A stretch of 16,998 nucleotides of DNA, from the NCBI GenBank assembly GCA_038124765.1, contig JAYPCO010000023.1, positions 1 to 16,998 on the forward strand. The letters run 5' to 3'. The notes under the pieces are model-generated. The model had not been told where the DNA came from. It saw only the letters and a list, made by a program, of their open reading frames with translations, and searched no databases. Position 1 is the first letter of the stretch. The number at the start of each line of letters is the position of its first letter. A program made the position numbers and the translations under genes. Positions 6,906 through 15,497 of the stretch are shown here, piece by piece. The stretch comes from HIMB59 sp038124765. Its GTDB lineage: Bacteria > Pseudomonadota > Alphaproteobacteria > HIMB59.

Positions 6906-8516
6906 ATGCATACGAAAAGAAAACTTACATCTGATCAAAATTGGTGGCGCGGATCTGTAACCTACCAGATATACCCGCGTTCCTTTATGGATTCAAATGG
7001 CGATGGTGTGGGCGATCTACCAGGGATAATCAATAAGCTAGATCATGTAGCGTCCTTAGGTGTCGATGCCATTTGGCTTTCTCCCATCTTTACCTCTCCC
7101 ATGGCTGATATGGGATATGATGTTTCCGACTATAAGGCAATTGATCCTATTTTTGGAACTCTCAAGGATTTTGATGAGTTAATTAAAAAAGCTCACCAAC
7201 TGAATTTAAAAGTAATTATTGATCAGGTTATTAGTCATTCTTCGGATCAGCATCCTTATTTTATCGAGTCGCGAAAATCTCGAAATAATAAAAAAGCTGA
7301 TTGGTATGTGTGGGCTGATCCCAAATCTGATGGCACCCCTCCAACTAATTGGTTAGCAACCTTCGGAGGTTCATGCTGGGAATGGGATACAAGAAGAAGA
7401 CAGTATTATTTACACAATTTCTTAAAAGAACAGCCCGATTGGAATTTTCATAATGCTGCAGTTCAAAAATATCATTTAGACTGCATGAAGTTTTGGTTGG
7501 AAAGAGGTGTTGATGGTTTCCGACTTGATACAGTTAATTATTATTTTCATGATAAAAGTTTAAGGGATAATCCTCCTAATCCAGATCCAAGAGCAAAAAA
7601 TGCAGTGCGCCCATTTGAAATGCAGCACATGATCTATTCAAAGAACCAACCAGAAAATATTAAATTTTTAGAACGTATGCGTTCATTGTTAGACAAATAT
7701 GATGCACGTGCGATGGTTGGAGAGGTTGGAGACATGCATCAATCAATTGAATTGATGGCACAATACACAACTAAGAAGCGTCTTCATATGGCTTACAGTT
7801 TTGAAATGCTAGGTCCTGATTTTTCTCCAAACCACTTCAGAGAACGTATAGAGAATTTTTTTAATAAAGCGCCCAGTGGATGGCCATGTTGGGCATTTTC
7901 TAATCACGATGTACCAAGACATGTGGGCCGATGGCTATCGCACACAAAAGACCAAGATTTATTGGCAAAACAAGCTGCAGCGTTGTTATTAAGTTTCGAA
8001 GGGTCTATTTGTCTTTATCAAGGAGAAGAGCTTGGACAGACCGATACAGAACTACTATTTGAGGAGTTAACCGATCCAGATGGAATTAATTTTTGGCCTG
8101 AGCATAAAGGTCGGGATGGTTGTCGTACACCAATGGTATGGAACGAAAACCAATCTAATGGTGGGTTTTCTTTGGCAAATAAAACTTGGCTGCCTATCAA
8201 AGAAGCTCAACTCTCCAGAGCGGTATCAGCGCAGGGTGAAAACAGTGTGTTAGAGTTCTATCGAAGAATGTTAAAACTACGCAGAGCAGAAGAAGAACTG
8301 CGTTTAGGAAAAACTAAATTTCTAGATCTACCAGAGCCTGTATTAGGGTATACGAGAGGAAATAAATACATATGTATCTTTAATTTATCCTCTAAAGCGG
8401 TATCGATTGATCTGCCGATTAAAATAGAACCTACACTTAAACAGCAAGTAGATATAAAAGACAATAAGGTAAGATTTAAAGCAAACGGATTTGTAATTGG
8501 CACTCATACAAACTAA
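6906..8516 (+). CDS. Alpha-glucosidase, GH13 (subfamily 23-like), cytoplasmic
   Basis: An exo-acting alpha-glucosidase that releases glucose from maltose or short malto-oligosaccharides. The (beta/alpha)8 barrel starts at WWRGSVTYQIYPRSF, followed by GVDAIWLSPIFTSPM. Region I is the variant IIDQVISHSSDQHP, typical of GH13_23 enzymes. From the ATG at 6906 (536 residues) the catalytic residues are nucleophile Asp208 (DGFRLD), acid/base Glu273 (VGEVGD) and stabiliser Asp335 (SNHD). The whole sequence resembles the Halomonas H11 alpha-glucosidase as I recall it. There is no signal peptide, so it acts inside the cell. A GTG at 6882 or TTG at 6885 would extend the N-terminus by up to eight residues; none of the starts has a Shine-Dalgarno sequence. 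It lies 25 bases before glgB, at the head of the glycogen genes, and no alpha-glucoside transporter is nearby, so a role in glycogen breakdown is likely. An oligo-1,6-glucosidase or transglucosidase activity is possible. Confidence 0.88.
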   Translation: MHTKRKLTSDQNWWRGSVTYQIYPRSFMDSNGDGVGDLPGIINKLDHVASLGVDAIWLSPIFTSPMADMGYDVSDYKAIDPIFGTLKDFDELIKKAHQLNLKVIIDQVISHSSDQHPYFIESRKSRNNKKADWYVWADPKSDGTPPTNWLATFGGSCWEWDTRRRQYYLHNFLKEQPDWNFHNAAVQKYHLDCMKFWLERGVDGFRLDTVNYYFHDKSLRDNPPNPDPRAKNAVRPFEMQHMIYSKNQPENIKFLERMRSLLDKYDARAMVGEVGDMHQSIELMAQYTTKKRLHMAYSFEMLGPDFSPNHFRERIENFFNKAPSGWPCWAFSNHDVPRHVGRWLSHTKDQDLLAKQAAALLLSFEGSICLYQGEELGQTDTELLFEELTDPDGINFWPEHKGRDGCRTPMVWNENQSNGGFSLANKTWLPIKEAQLSRAVSAQGENSVLEFYRRMLKLRRAEEELRLGKTKFLDLPEPVLGYTRGNKYICIFNLSSKAVSIDLPIKIEPTLKQQVDIKDNKVRFKANGFVIGTHTN

Positions 8517-8541
8517 AATAAATAAAAACTATCTAAACAAT

Positions 8542-10725
8542 ATGTATTTACCTGATCATATTACTCAAACAGACATTGAGAATTTATTAAATGGAAGACA
8601 TTCTAATCCCTTTTCAATTCTGGGGGTTCATAAAGTTAAGGGCGAGTCATGGTTGGCTGCTTTCGTACCAGACGCAGAAAGACTTACTGCAAAGTTTGGT
8701 TCAAGATCTATTGAGATACCCAGATTTACAGGCCCTATATTTATTGGCACTGTTCCCAATTCTAAATACAAACACAGTCTTAAGGCAACTTATGCTAATG
8801 GCAAAACATGGGCTTTTGAAGACCCTTATCGATTTGGCAGCATAATAGGTGAAGTAGATCAATATTTACTGGGAGAAGGCTCCCATAGACAATTATGGCA
8901 AGTCCTGGGCGCACACGTGACTACAGTAGATGGAATATCAGGAACTCACTTTGCTGTCTGGGCTCCTAACGCTGTAAGAGTTTCGGTGGTAGGAGATTTT
9001 AATGTGTGGGACGGATGTCGAAACCCCATGAGGCAAGTAGGGTCATCAGGGATGTGGGAAATTTTTATACCCGAATTAAATGATGGAACTCATTATAAAT
9101 ATGAAATAGCACCAAAGCACGGTACACCATTTATGAAAGCAGATCCTGTGGGATTTGGAGCACAGCACCCCCCACAAACATCTTCAATAGTTCGAGATAT
9201 TTCTTCTTATAATTGGAAGGATCAATCGTGGGTATCAAAAAGACAAACTAAACATCATAAAAATCAACCAATATCAATTTATGAGGTGCATTTAGGATCT
9301 TGGCGACGTGCCGAAGGAAACCGCAAGCTTACTTATAAAGAACTCGCCAAAGAACTGATTGAATATGTCAGCTGGATGGGTTTTACCCATATTGAATTAA
9401 TGCCTATCACTGAGTATCCCTTTGATGGTTCTTGGGGATATCAGCCAGTCGGAATGTTTGCCCCAACAACGCGATTTGGTACTCCTAACGAATTTCGTGC
9501 TCTGGTTGAGGCTGCCCACGAAGCTGGGTTAGGTGTTATCTTAGATTGGGTTCCAGCGCACTTCCCCTCAGATGCACATGGTTTAAATTATTTTGATGGA
9601 ACTCATTTATATGAACACTCAGACCCTAAAGAAGGATTCCATAAAGACTGGAATACACTGATTTATAATTTCGGGAGAACTGAAGTGAAAAACTTTTTAA
9701 TCTCCAATGCGGTTTATTGGTTAAAAGAATACCATCTAGACGGTCTTAGAGTGGATGCGGTTGCTTCCATGCTCTACCGAGATTATTCTCGTGAACCAGG
9801 TGAATGGATACCTAATCGTGATGGTGGTCGTGAAAACTACGAAGCCATCGACTTCATTAAAGAAATGAATACAACCGTTTACGGTGAGATTGATGGTGTC
9901 ATGACCGTAGCAGAGGAGTCCACTGCATTTCCCAATGTTTCTTCACCGGTTCATATAGGCGGATTGGGGTTTGGGTATAAATGGAATATGGGATGGATGA
10001 ATGACACATTGCGGTATATAGAAAAAGATCCAATTTATCGTAGCTACGATCATCACCTTATGACTTTTCCAATTGATTATTCTTTTGCAGAAAATTTTAT
10101 CCTTCCTATCAGCCATGATGAGGTTGTCCATGGTAAAGGCTCAATGATTGAAAAAATGCCAGGAAGTGAATGGGAAAAATTTGCCAATCTTCGAGCGTAT
10201 TACGGCTTTATGTGGGGACACCCAGGTAAAAAACTACTATTTATGGGATGCGAATTTGCGCAGTGGAGTGAATGGAACCATGACCAATCTTTGGATTGGG
10301 ACGCTCTACATGGTGAGAACCACCGAGGTATTCAAACTCTTGTACGTGACCTTAATCATCTTTATCAAAATACCCCTGCCCTTTATCAACGAGATTGCGA
10401 GTCACATGGTTTTCGCTGGATTGCAAATGAACCCTCCCAATCTTTAAGTGCATTTGCTCGATTTGGAGAAAATGGAGACGACCCTATCGTGGTAGTTTGT
10501 AACTTTACTCCTATAGAAAGACGTTGGCGAATTGGTTTTCCAAATAACGGCGTTTGGCAAGAAGTACTTAATACTGACGCTGCTATTTATGGTGGGGGCA
10601 ACAGAGGTAATCTGGGAAGTATTTCAACCGAACCAATTTCCTGGGGGGATTTTGAGCATTCCACTGAGATAACTCTTCCTCCTTTGTCTACTATAATTTT
10701 TAGATATAATAATAAGAAGGTATAA
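8542..10725 (+). CDS. glgB: 1,4-alpha-glucan branching enzyme (GH13_9)
   Basis: GlgB cuts alpha-1,4 chains and rejoins them by alpha-1,6 links to make glycogen branches. From the ATG at 8542 the protein has 727 residues. An N-terminal N1 module (GRHSNPFSILG near the start) is followed by a CBM48 module (about 120-225, HFAVWAPNAVRVSVVGDFN), the catalytic barrel (about 240-610) and a C-terminal beta domain. The nucleophile Asp405 (LDGLRVD), acid/base Glu458 (VAEEST) and stabiliser Asp526 (ISHDEVVHGK) fall at the same numbers as in E. coli GlgB. This strongly supports the start choice; a TTG at 8497 in the same frame would overlap the previous gene and add 15 unlikely residues. It ends two bases before glgC. 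The two N-terminal modules mark the full-length class of enzyme. Confidence 0.97.
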   Translation: MYLPDHITQTDIENLLNGRHSNPFSILGVHKVKGESWLAAFVPDAERLTAKFGSRSIEIPRFTGPIFIGTVPNSKYKHSLKATYANGKTWAFEDPYRFGSIIGEVDQYLLGEGSHRQLWQVLGAHVTTVDGISGTHFAVWAPNAVRVSVVGDFNVWDGCRNPMRQVGSSGMWEIFIPELNDGTHYKYEIAPKHGTPFMKADPVGFGAQHPPQTSSIVRDISSYNWKDQSWVSKRQTKHHKNQPISIYEVHLGSWRRAEGNRKLTYKELAKELIEYVSWMGFTHIELMPITEYPFDGSWGYQPVGMFAPTTRFGTPNEFRALVEAAHEAGLGVILDWVPAHFPSDAHGLNYFDGTHLYEHSDPKEGFHKDWNTLIYNFGRTEVKNFLISNAVYWLKEYHLDGLRVDAVASMLYRDYSREPGEWIPNRDGGRENYEAIDFIKEMNTTVYGEIDGVMTVAEESTAFPNVSSPVHIGGLGFGYKWNMGWMNDTLRYIEKDPIYRSYDHHLMTFPIDYSFAENFILPISHDEVVHGKGSMIEKMPGSEWEKFANLRAYYGFMWGHPGKKLLFMGCEFAQWSEWNHDQSLDWDALHGENHRGIQTLVRDLNHLYQNTPALYQRDCESHGFRWIANEPSQSLSAFARFGENGDDPIVVVCNFTPIERRWRIGFPNNGVWQEVLNTDAAIYGGGNRGNLGSISTEPISWGDFEHSTEITLPPLSTIIFRYNNKKV
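10714..10720 (+). promoter_or_regulatory. Ribosome binding site of glgC
   Basis: AAGAAGG sits inside the last codons of glgB, seven bases before the glgC ATG at 10728. It is the only clear Shine-Dalgarno-like purine run placed correctly before a start codon that I could find in the window. It implies that glgC is initiated strongly and independently of coupling from glgB. Confidence 0.7.
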
Positions 10726-10727
10726 TC

Positions 10728-11984
10728 ATGGCAGAAAAACGTTTAGTTCAAAGATCCATGGCATTTGTTCTTGCTGGTGGTAGAGGATCTCGTTTAAAAG
10801 AGTTAACCGAGACAAGAGTGAAGCCTGCATTATATTTTGGTGGGAAAGCTCGTATTATTGATTTTCCCTTATCAAACGCCTTGAATTCAGGTATTCGAAA
10901 AATTGCAATTGCTACCCAATATAAAGCGCACTCGCTTATTCGCCATTGTCAGCGAGGATGGAATTTTTTTTCTGCAGAAAGAAAAGAATTTTTAGATATC
11001 CTACCCGCCTCTCAAAGAGTATCGGAGGGAATGTGGTATCGTGGAACAGCCGATGCCGTCACTCAAAATATCGATATCATTGATAGTTATGATATTGATT
11101 ACATTGTCATTTTAGCCGGAGACCATGTCTACAAAATGGATTATGAAGTCATGCTTCGTCAACACATTGAAAGAAAAGCTGATGTCACAGTAGGTTGCTT
11201 AACTGTCAATATAAGTGAAGCATCCGCTTTTGGCGTCATGGCGGTAGATAACAACAATCAAATTACATCCTTTTTAGAAAAACCAGCTAATCCTCCTGCC
11301 ATGCCAGGAAATCCAAAAAAATCTCTCGCTTCTATGGGTTTATATGTTTTTAATTGGAAATTTTTACGCGAACTACTGCTAAAAGACTCAGCAGACTCAA
11401 ACTCAAGTCATGATTTTGGTAATGATTTAATTCCAGAGATTGTGAAAAATGGAAAGGCAATCGCCCATCAATTTGAAGACAGCTGCGTTCGTTCCGAAGG
11501 TGCGCCTAGTTACTGGCGCGATGTGGGGACGGTTGATGCTTTTTGGTCAGCGAATGTTGATTTAACAAATTTTACCCCAGAATTAAACCTCTGGGATAGA
11601 CAATGGCCTATTTGGACTTACTTAGAGTCTACTCCGCCCGCAAAATTTATCCACGATGAAGAGGATCGACGAGGAGTTGCTATTTCATCCATGGTCAGCG
11701 GTGGTTGTATTATCTCTGGAACAGAAATTCGTAACTCCATTCTTTCTACAAATGTAAAAACTAATTCATTTGCTGTTTTAGAGAATGCGGTTGTTTTACC
11801 AGATGTTGTTGTGAATAGATTTGCACGCTTAAAAAATTGCGTGATTGACCGATCAGTTATCATTCCTAAAAATCTTGTGATTGGAGAAGACCCCATTGAG
11901 GACGCTAAGTTTTTTCGCGTAACTGAAAAAGGTGTCACTTTAATCACACAGAAAATGGTAGATAATTGGCAAGCCGCTCATTGA
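10728..11984 (+). CDS. glgC: Glucose-1-phosphate adenylyltransferase (ADP-glucose pyrophosphorylase)
   Basis: GlgC makes ADP-glucose from glucose-1-phosphate and ATP, the committed and allosterically controlled step of bacterial glycogen synthesis. The 418-residue protein has the nucleotidyltransferase loop LAGGRGSRLKELT (15-27), the effector-region FGGK (Lys40), the substrate block WYRGTADAV (103-111), the catalytic Asp132 in LAGDHVYKMDY and the glucose-1-phosphate Lys185 in FLEKP. The C-terminal third is a left-handed beta-helix, ending with the pattern around CVIDRSVIIP. Alphaproteobacterial enzymes of this type are usually activated by fructose-6-phosphate and/or pyruvate, so that is expected here, not seen. 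The ATG at 10728 is two bases after the glgB stop and has its own Shine-Dalgarno sequence. The 3' end overlaps the glgA start by four bases. Confidence 0.97.
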   Translation: MAEKRLVQRSMAFVLAGGRGSRLKELTETRVKPALYFGGKARIIDFPLSNALNSGIRKIAIATQYKAHSLIRHCQRGWNFFSAERKEFLDILPASQRVSEGMWYRGTADAVTQNIDIIDSYDIDYIVILAGDHVYKMDYEVMLRQHIERKADVTVGCLTVNISEASAFGVMAVDNNNQITSFLEKPANPPAMPGNPKKSLASMGLYVFNWKFLRELLLKDSADSNSSHDFGNDLIPEIVKNGKAIAHQFEDSCVRSEGAPSYWRDVGTVDAFWSANVDLTNFTPELNLWDRQWPIWTYLESTPPAKFIHDEEDRRGVAISSMVSGGCIISGTEIRNSILSTNVKTNSFAVLENAVVLPDVVVNRFARLKNCVIDRSVIIPKNLVIGEDPIEDAKFFRVTEKGVTLITQKMVDNWQAAH

Positions 11985-13396
11985 TTAATACTCTTTCTGT
12001 AACTTCTGAATGCGTCCCTCTAATTAAAACTGGTGGGTTGGCTGATGTTGCTGGAGCGCTCCCAAAAGCCTTAAATAAAAATGGTATTGCAGTCCGCACA
12101 CTTTTGCCAGGTTATCCTGCTGTGCTGAAAGCCGTTAAATCACCCTCTACTCTTAAAGTGATTGATGACTGTTTTGGTGGCTCTGCTCAATTACTAGCAG
12201 GCACACATCAAGAATTAGATTTGTTAATATTAGATGCACCGCATTTATATAATCGAGATCATGGAATTTATTTAGATAATAACGGTGAAGATTGGCCAGA
12301 TAATATAGAGCGCTTTGCAGCACTCAGTCGTGTTGCTGCTGATATTGCTAATGGTTTAGTGGACGATTGGCAGCCCGATATTGTTCACTGCCATGACTGG
12401 CAAGCGGGATTAACCCCTTACTATATGAAAGTTAATAATTCCAAGGCTAAAAGTATAATGACTATTCACAACATCGCCTTTCAAGGAATTGCCCCTGCCC
12501 GCAAACGTCGAGCATTAAGTATTTTACCCAAGGATTTTAATCCAGAGGGTGTTGAATATTTTGGCAACATATCAACTCTAAAGGCTGGTTTAATGTATGC
12601 CGATAAACTTACCACTGTATCTCCTACGTACGCTCAAGAATTAATGACTCATGAATTTGGCATGGGGATGGAAGGAGTTCTTCGATATCGTAAAAATGAT
12701 TTTATGGGAATATTAAATGGCATAGATGAGAGTATTTGGTCACCTGAGGTTGATACCGAAATTATCAATTATAAATCACCGCGTGGAAAAAATTTAAATA
12801 AAATAAAATTACAAAAAGAATTTAATCTCTCTAAGGCTAAGGGGCCACTTTGTGTAGTTGTCTCCCGTTTATCAGAGCAAAAAGGATTAGATATTTTATT
12901 AGAAGCTTTACCGACTCTTTTATCACGCGATGGTCAACTCATTTTATTGGGAAGTGGTGATAGTTGGCTTGAAAATGAATTCAGAAATATTCCCCACCCT
13001 AATGTATCAGTTTTTATAGGGTATGATGAGAAGCTCTCGCATCGAATGATTGCAGGTGCCGATGCTATTTTAGTCCCCTCTCGTTTTGAACCTTGCGGGC
13101 TAACACAGTTATACGGTTTACGATATGGAACACTTCCTGTTGTCTCTTCGACAGGGGGTTTAGCTGACACAGTCGTTTCTGCGTCCCCTGCTGCAATCGC
13201 CTCCCAAGTTGCAACTGGGATCCAATTTAATCCCATTACACCTCTAGCACTATCTCAGGCTCTATCAAAACTCTGTGATTTATATGAGCAGCCGAAACTT
13301 TGGTCTAAACTTCAACGCAATGCTATGAAACAATCAGTGGGGTGGGAAGATTCGGGCCACTCCTATGCACGCTTATATAAAGAATTACTAATCTAA
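11981..13396 (+). CDS. glgA: Glycogen synthase, ADP-glucose dependent (GT5)
   Basis: GlgA transfers glucose from ADP-glucose to the non-reducing end of the growing alpha-1,4-glucan. Starting at the TTG at 11981 the protein has 471 residues and begins with the family-typical short strand (INTLSVTSE) before the ADP-glucose loop KTGGLADVAGALP (Lys16). Other marks are HCHDWQAG (136-143), TIHNIAFQG (161-169), SRLSEQKGLD with Arg296 and Lys301, and the retaining GT-B motif EPCGLTQLYGLRYG with Glu370, followed by STGGLADTV. The TTG overlaps the glgC stop as TTGA, giving a four-base translationally coupled junction. A further TTG at 11966 would start inside glgC and add five residues not seen in the family. 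Length is normal. glgX follows after five bases. Confidence 0.96.
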   Translation: MINTLSVTSECVPLIKTGGLADVAGALPKALNKNGIAVRTLLPGYPAVLKAVKSPSTLKVIDDCFGGSAQLLAGTHQELDLLILDAPHLYNRDHGIYLDNNGEDWPDNIERFAALSRVAADIANGLVDDWQPDIVHCHDWQAGLTPYYMKVNNSKAKSIMTIHNIAFQGIAPARKRRALSILPKDFNPEGVEYFGNISTLKAGLMYADKLTTVSPTYAQELMTHEFGMGMEGVLRYRKNDFMGILNGIDESIWSPEVDTEIINYKSPRGKNLNKIKLQKEFNLSKAKGPLCVVVSRLSEQKGLDILLEALPTLLSRDGQLILLGSGDSWLENEFRNIPHPNVSVFIGYDEKLSHRMIAGADAILVPSRFEPCGLTQLYGLRYGTLPVVSSTGGLADTVVSASPAAIASQVATGIQFNPITPLALSQALSKLCDLYEQPKLWSKLQRNAMKQSVGWEDSGHSYARLYKELLI

Positions 13397-13401
13397 GAAC
13401 A

Positions 13402-15489
13402 ATGCACAAAGCACAACTATCATCAGGCCACTCCTATCCTCTGGGCGCAACATTTGATGGCGAGGGGGTAAACTTTGCAATCTTTTCACAAAACGCTACT
13501 CGGGTTACTTTATGTCTTTGTGATGAAAAAGGCAGAGAAAATCGTCATGTAGATTTGGTTGAGCAAGAAGGGCATATCTGGCACGGCTACCTATCCGGAC
13601 TACAACCAGGACAGCAATACGGATATCGAATTCACGGTCCGTATGAACCCGAAAATGGTCATCGATTTAACCCCCATAAATTTCTTATCGATCCATATTC
13701 AAAACGCTTAAACGGTCAAATCAAATGGAATAATGCTTTATATGGCTACAAGATTGGGCGTAAGACTAAAGACCTAGGTTTTGACCGAAGAGATAGTGCA
13801 AAATATATGCCTCGATCTGTGGTGGTTGATCCTGCGTTTTCTTGGGGCAGACAAGAAGTTGATCGGATTAACAGACCTTGGTCTGAAACGATTATTTATG
13901 AAGCGCATGTGAAAGGTCTAACGGCAGAAAGAAAAGATGTGCCTCATGCAGGACGTTTTATGGGGATGACATCCGAACCAATTTTAGAACATTTAACTAA
14001 GTTAGGTGTCACGGCTATCGAACTACTCCCCGTTCAAGCTTTTGTGGATGATCATTTTCTTGTAAAAAAATCATTAAAAAATTACTGGGGATACATGACC
14101 TACGGTTTTTTTGCACCAGAGCCTCGTTATATGAGCTATGGAGATATTGGAGAATTTCAACAAATGGTTGCGCGATTTCATTCAGCAGGAATAGAGGTAA
14201 TTTTGGATGTTGTTTACAACCACACTGCTGAGGGAGATCAAAACGGACCCACCTTGTCTTTTCGTGGAATAGATAATGCTAGTTATTATCGCCTGCAAGA
14301 CAATCCTCGTTTCTATAATAATGATAGTGGTTGCGGTAATACTTTAAATCTAGATCATCCTTTTGTTCTGAGAATGGTGATGGACTCTTTGCGGTATTGG
14401 GTAGAGATCATGCATGTTGATGGTTTTCGATTTGACCTCGCCTCAACTCTGGGACGCACAGCAGGAGTATTTGATCGCAATGGCCCCTTTATGACCGCTG
14501 TCCGACAAGACCCCGTACTGAATAAAGTTAAACTAATTGCTGAACCTTGGGATATTGGACCAGGAGGATACCAACTTGGCGCCTACCCTTCGCCCTTTCT
14601 AGAATGGAACGACAAGTACCGAGATCAAGTTAGACGATTTTGGCGGGGCGATGCAGAGATTACTGCTAGAAAGGTTGCGCAAAGAGCAGTGGGATCTGCG
14701 CTAAGGTTTGATCATGACGGGCGACATGCAAACTCCTCCGTAAACTTTTTAGCATGTCATGACGGTTTAACCTTGATGGATACGGTAAGTTATAACGAAA
14801 AACATAATCATCCAAACGGCGAAGATAATAAAGACGGTCATGACCAAAACTTCTCCGATAATTGTGGCACTGAAGGGCCAACTGACGACTTAAAGATTTT
14901 AAATTCCCGTTCAAGAAGACGAAAAAATATGCTTGCTACACTTTTGTTTAGCCAAGGAACCCCTATGATCCTAGCAGGAGATGAACTGGGTAATTCTCAA
15001 AAGGGTAATAATAACGCCTACTGTCAGGATAATTCGATTGGCTGGGTGAATTGGGATAGCACCGATAAGGATTTTTTAAATTTCTGTCAAAAAATAATTT
15101 CCTTTCGCAAAAAAAACCCCATTCTTCGACAGAAAATCTTCCTACACGCCAATCTGAATGATACTGACGGCACGCCTGATTTACGTTGGCGTAAAATAGA
15201 TGGTACTGAAATGACTAAGGATGATTGGCACTCACCCGACTTAAATTTAATTGGTATTGAAATGCGCATGGCCAGCGGGACATCCTCCTACGAACCAGGA
15301 TCGGGTGCTCTTTATTTAGTTTTTAATAGAGGTAAAGATACATGGATTACATTACCAAACTCACCTGAAGAAAATTCTTGGTCAAGAGTTTTTGATACAG
15401 ATGATACTAAAGTAGATCCAGATGAGGAAGGGAAAGAATTAATCTTTGCACAAACAGTTGTAGTCTTTAAATTATCTACTAAGAAATAA
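13402..15489 (+). CDS. glgX: Glycogen debranching enzyme (GH13_11)
   Basis: GlgX hydrolyses alpha-1,6 branches of limit-dextrin-like glycogen, releasing short malto-oligosaccharides. The 695-residue product starts with a CBM48 module (HSYPLGATFDGEGVNFAIFS, 10-29), then the barrel. Region I VILDVVYNHTAEG is at 266-278, the nucleophile Asp345 in HVDGFRFDLA, the acid/base Glu381 in LIAEPWDIGPGGYQLG, and the stabiliser Asp454 in FLACHDGLTL. The isoamylase/GlgX block GEDNKDGHDQNFSDNCG (473-489) is present. Length fits the long alphaproteobacterial form. The ATG at 13402 is five bases after glgA, and the stop is eight bases before pgm. In the classical route GlgP trims outer chains before GlgX acts; no glgP is present here, so GlgX may work together with the alpha-glucosidase at the head of the operon. 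Confidence 0.96.
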   Translation: MHKAQLSSGHSYPLGATFDGEGVNFAIFSQNATRVTLCLCDEKGRENRHVDLVEQEGHIWHGYLSGLQPGQQYGYRIHGPYEPENGHRFNPHKFLIDPYSKRLNGQIKWNNALYGYKIGRKTKDLGFDRRDSAKYMPRSVVVDPAFSWGRQEVDRINRPWSETIIYEAHVKGLTAERKDVPHAGRFMGMTSEPILEHLTKLGVTAIELLPVQAFVDDHFLVKKSLKNYWGYMTYGFFAPEPRYMSYGDIGEFQQMVARFHSAGIEVILDVVYNHTAEGDQNGPTLSFRGIDNASYYRLQDNPRFYNNDSGCGNTLNLDHPFVLRMVMDSLRYWVEIMHVDGFRFDLASTLGRTAGVFDRNGPFMTAVRQDPVLNKVKLIAEPWDIGPGGYQLGAYPSPFLEWNDKYRDQVRRFWRGDAEITARKVAQRAVGSALRFDHDGRHANSSVNFLACHDGLTLMDTVSYNEKHNHPNGEDNKDGHDQNFSDNCGTEGPTDDLKILNSRSRRRKNMLATLLFSQGTPMILAGDELGNSQKGNNNAYCQDNSIGWVNWDSTDKDFLNFCQKIISFRKKNPILRQKIFLHANLNDTDGTPDLRWRKIDGTEMTKDDWHSPDLNLIGIEMRMASGTSSYEPGSGALYLVFNRGKDTWITLPNSPEENSWSRVFDTDDTKVDPDEEGKELIFAQTVVVFKLSTKK

Positions 15490-15497
15490 AATTAGAA

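Noticed and set aside
8591..8845. Second plus-strand frame within the start of glgB
   Set aside because: The frame used by GlgB encodes the N1 module with family residues; the alternative frame shows no family similarity.
11618..11947. Minus-strand open frame of about 109 codons inside glgC
   Set aside because: It lies wholly antisense to the conserved C-terminal beta-helix of GlgC; its sequence shows no recognisable domain and is explained as a shadow of the real frame.
12934..13236. Minus-strand open frame of about 100 codons inside glgA
   Set aside because: Antisense to conserved glycogen synthase motifs; low-complexity Ser/Pro/Lys composition typical of shadow frames.
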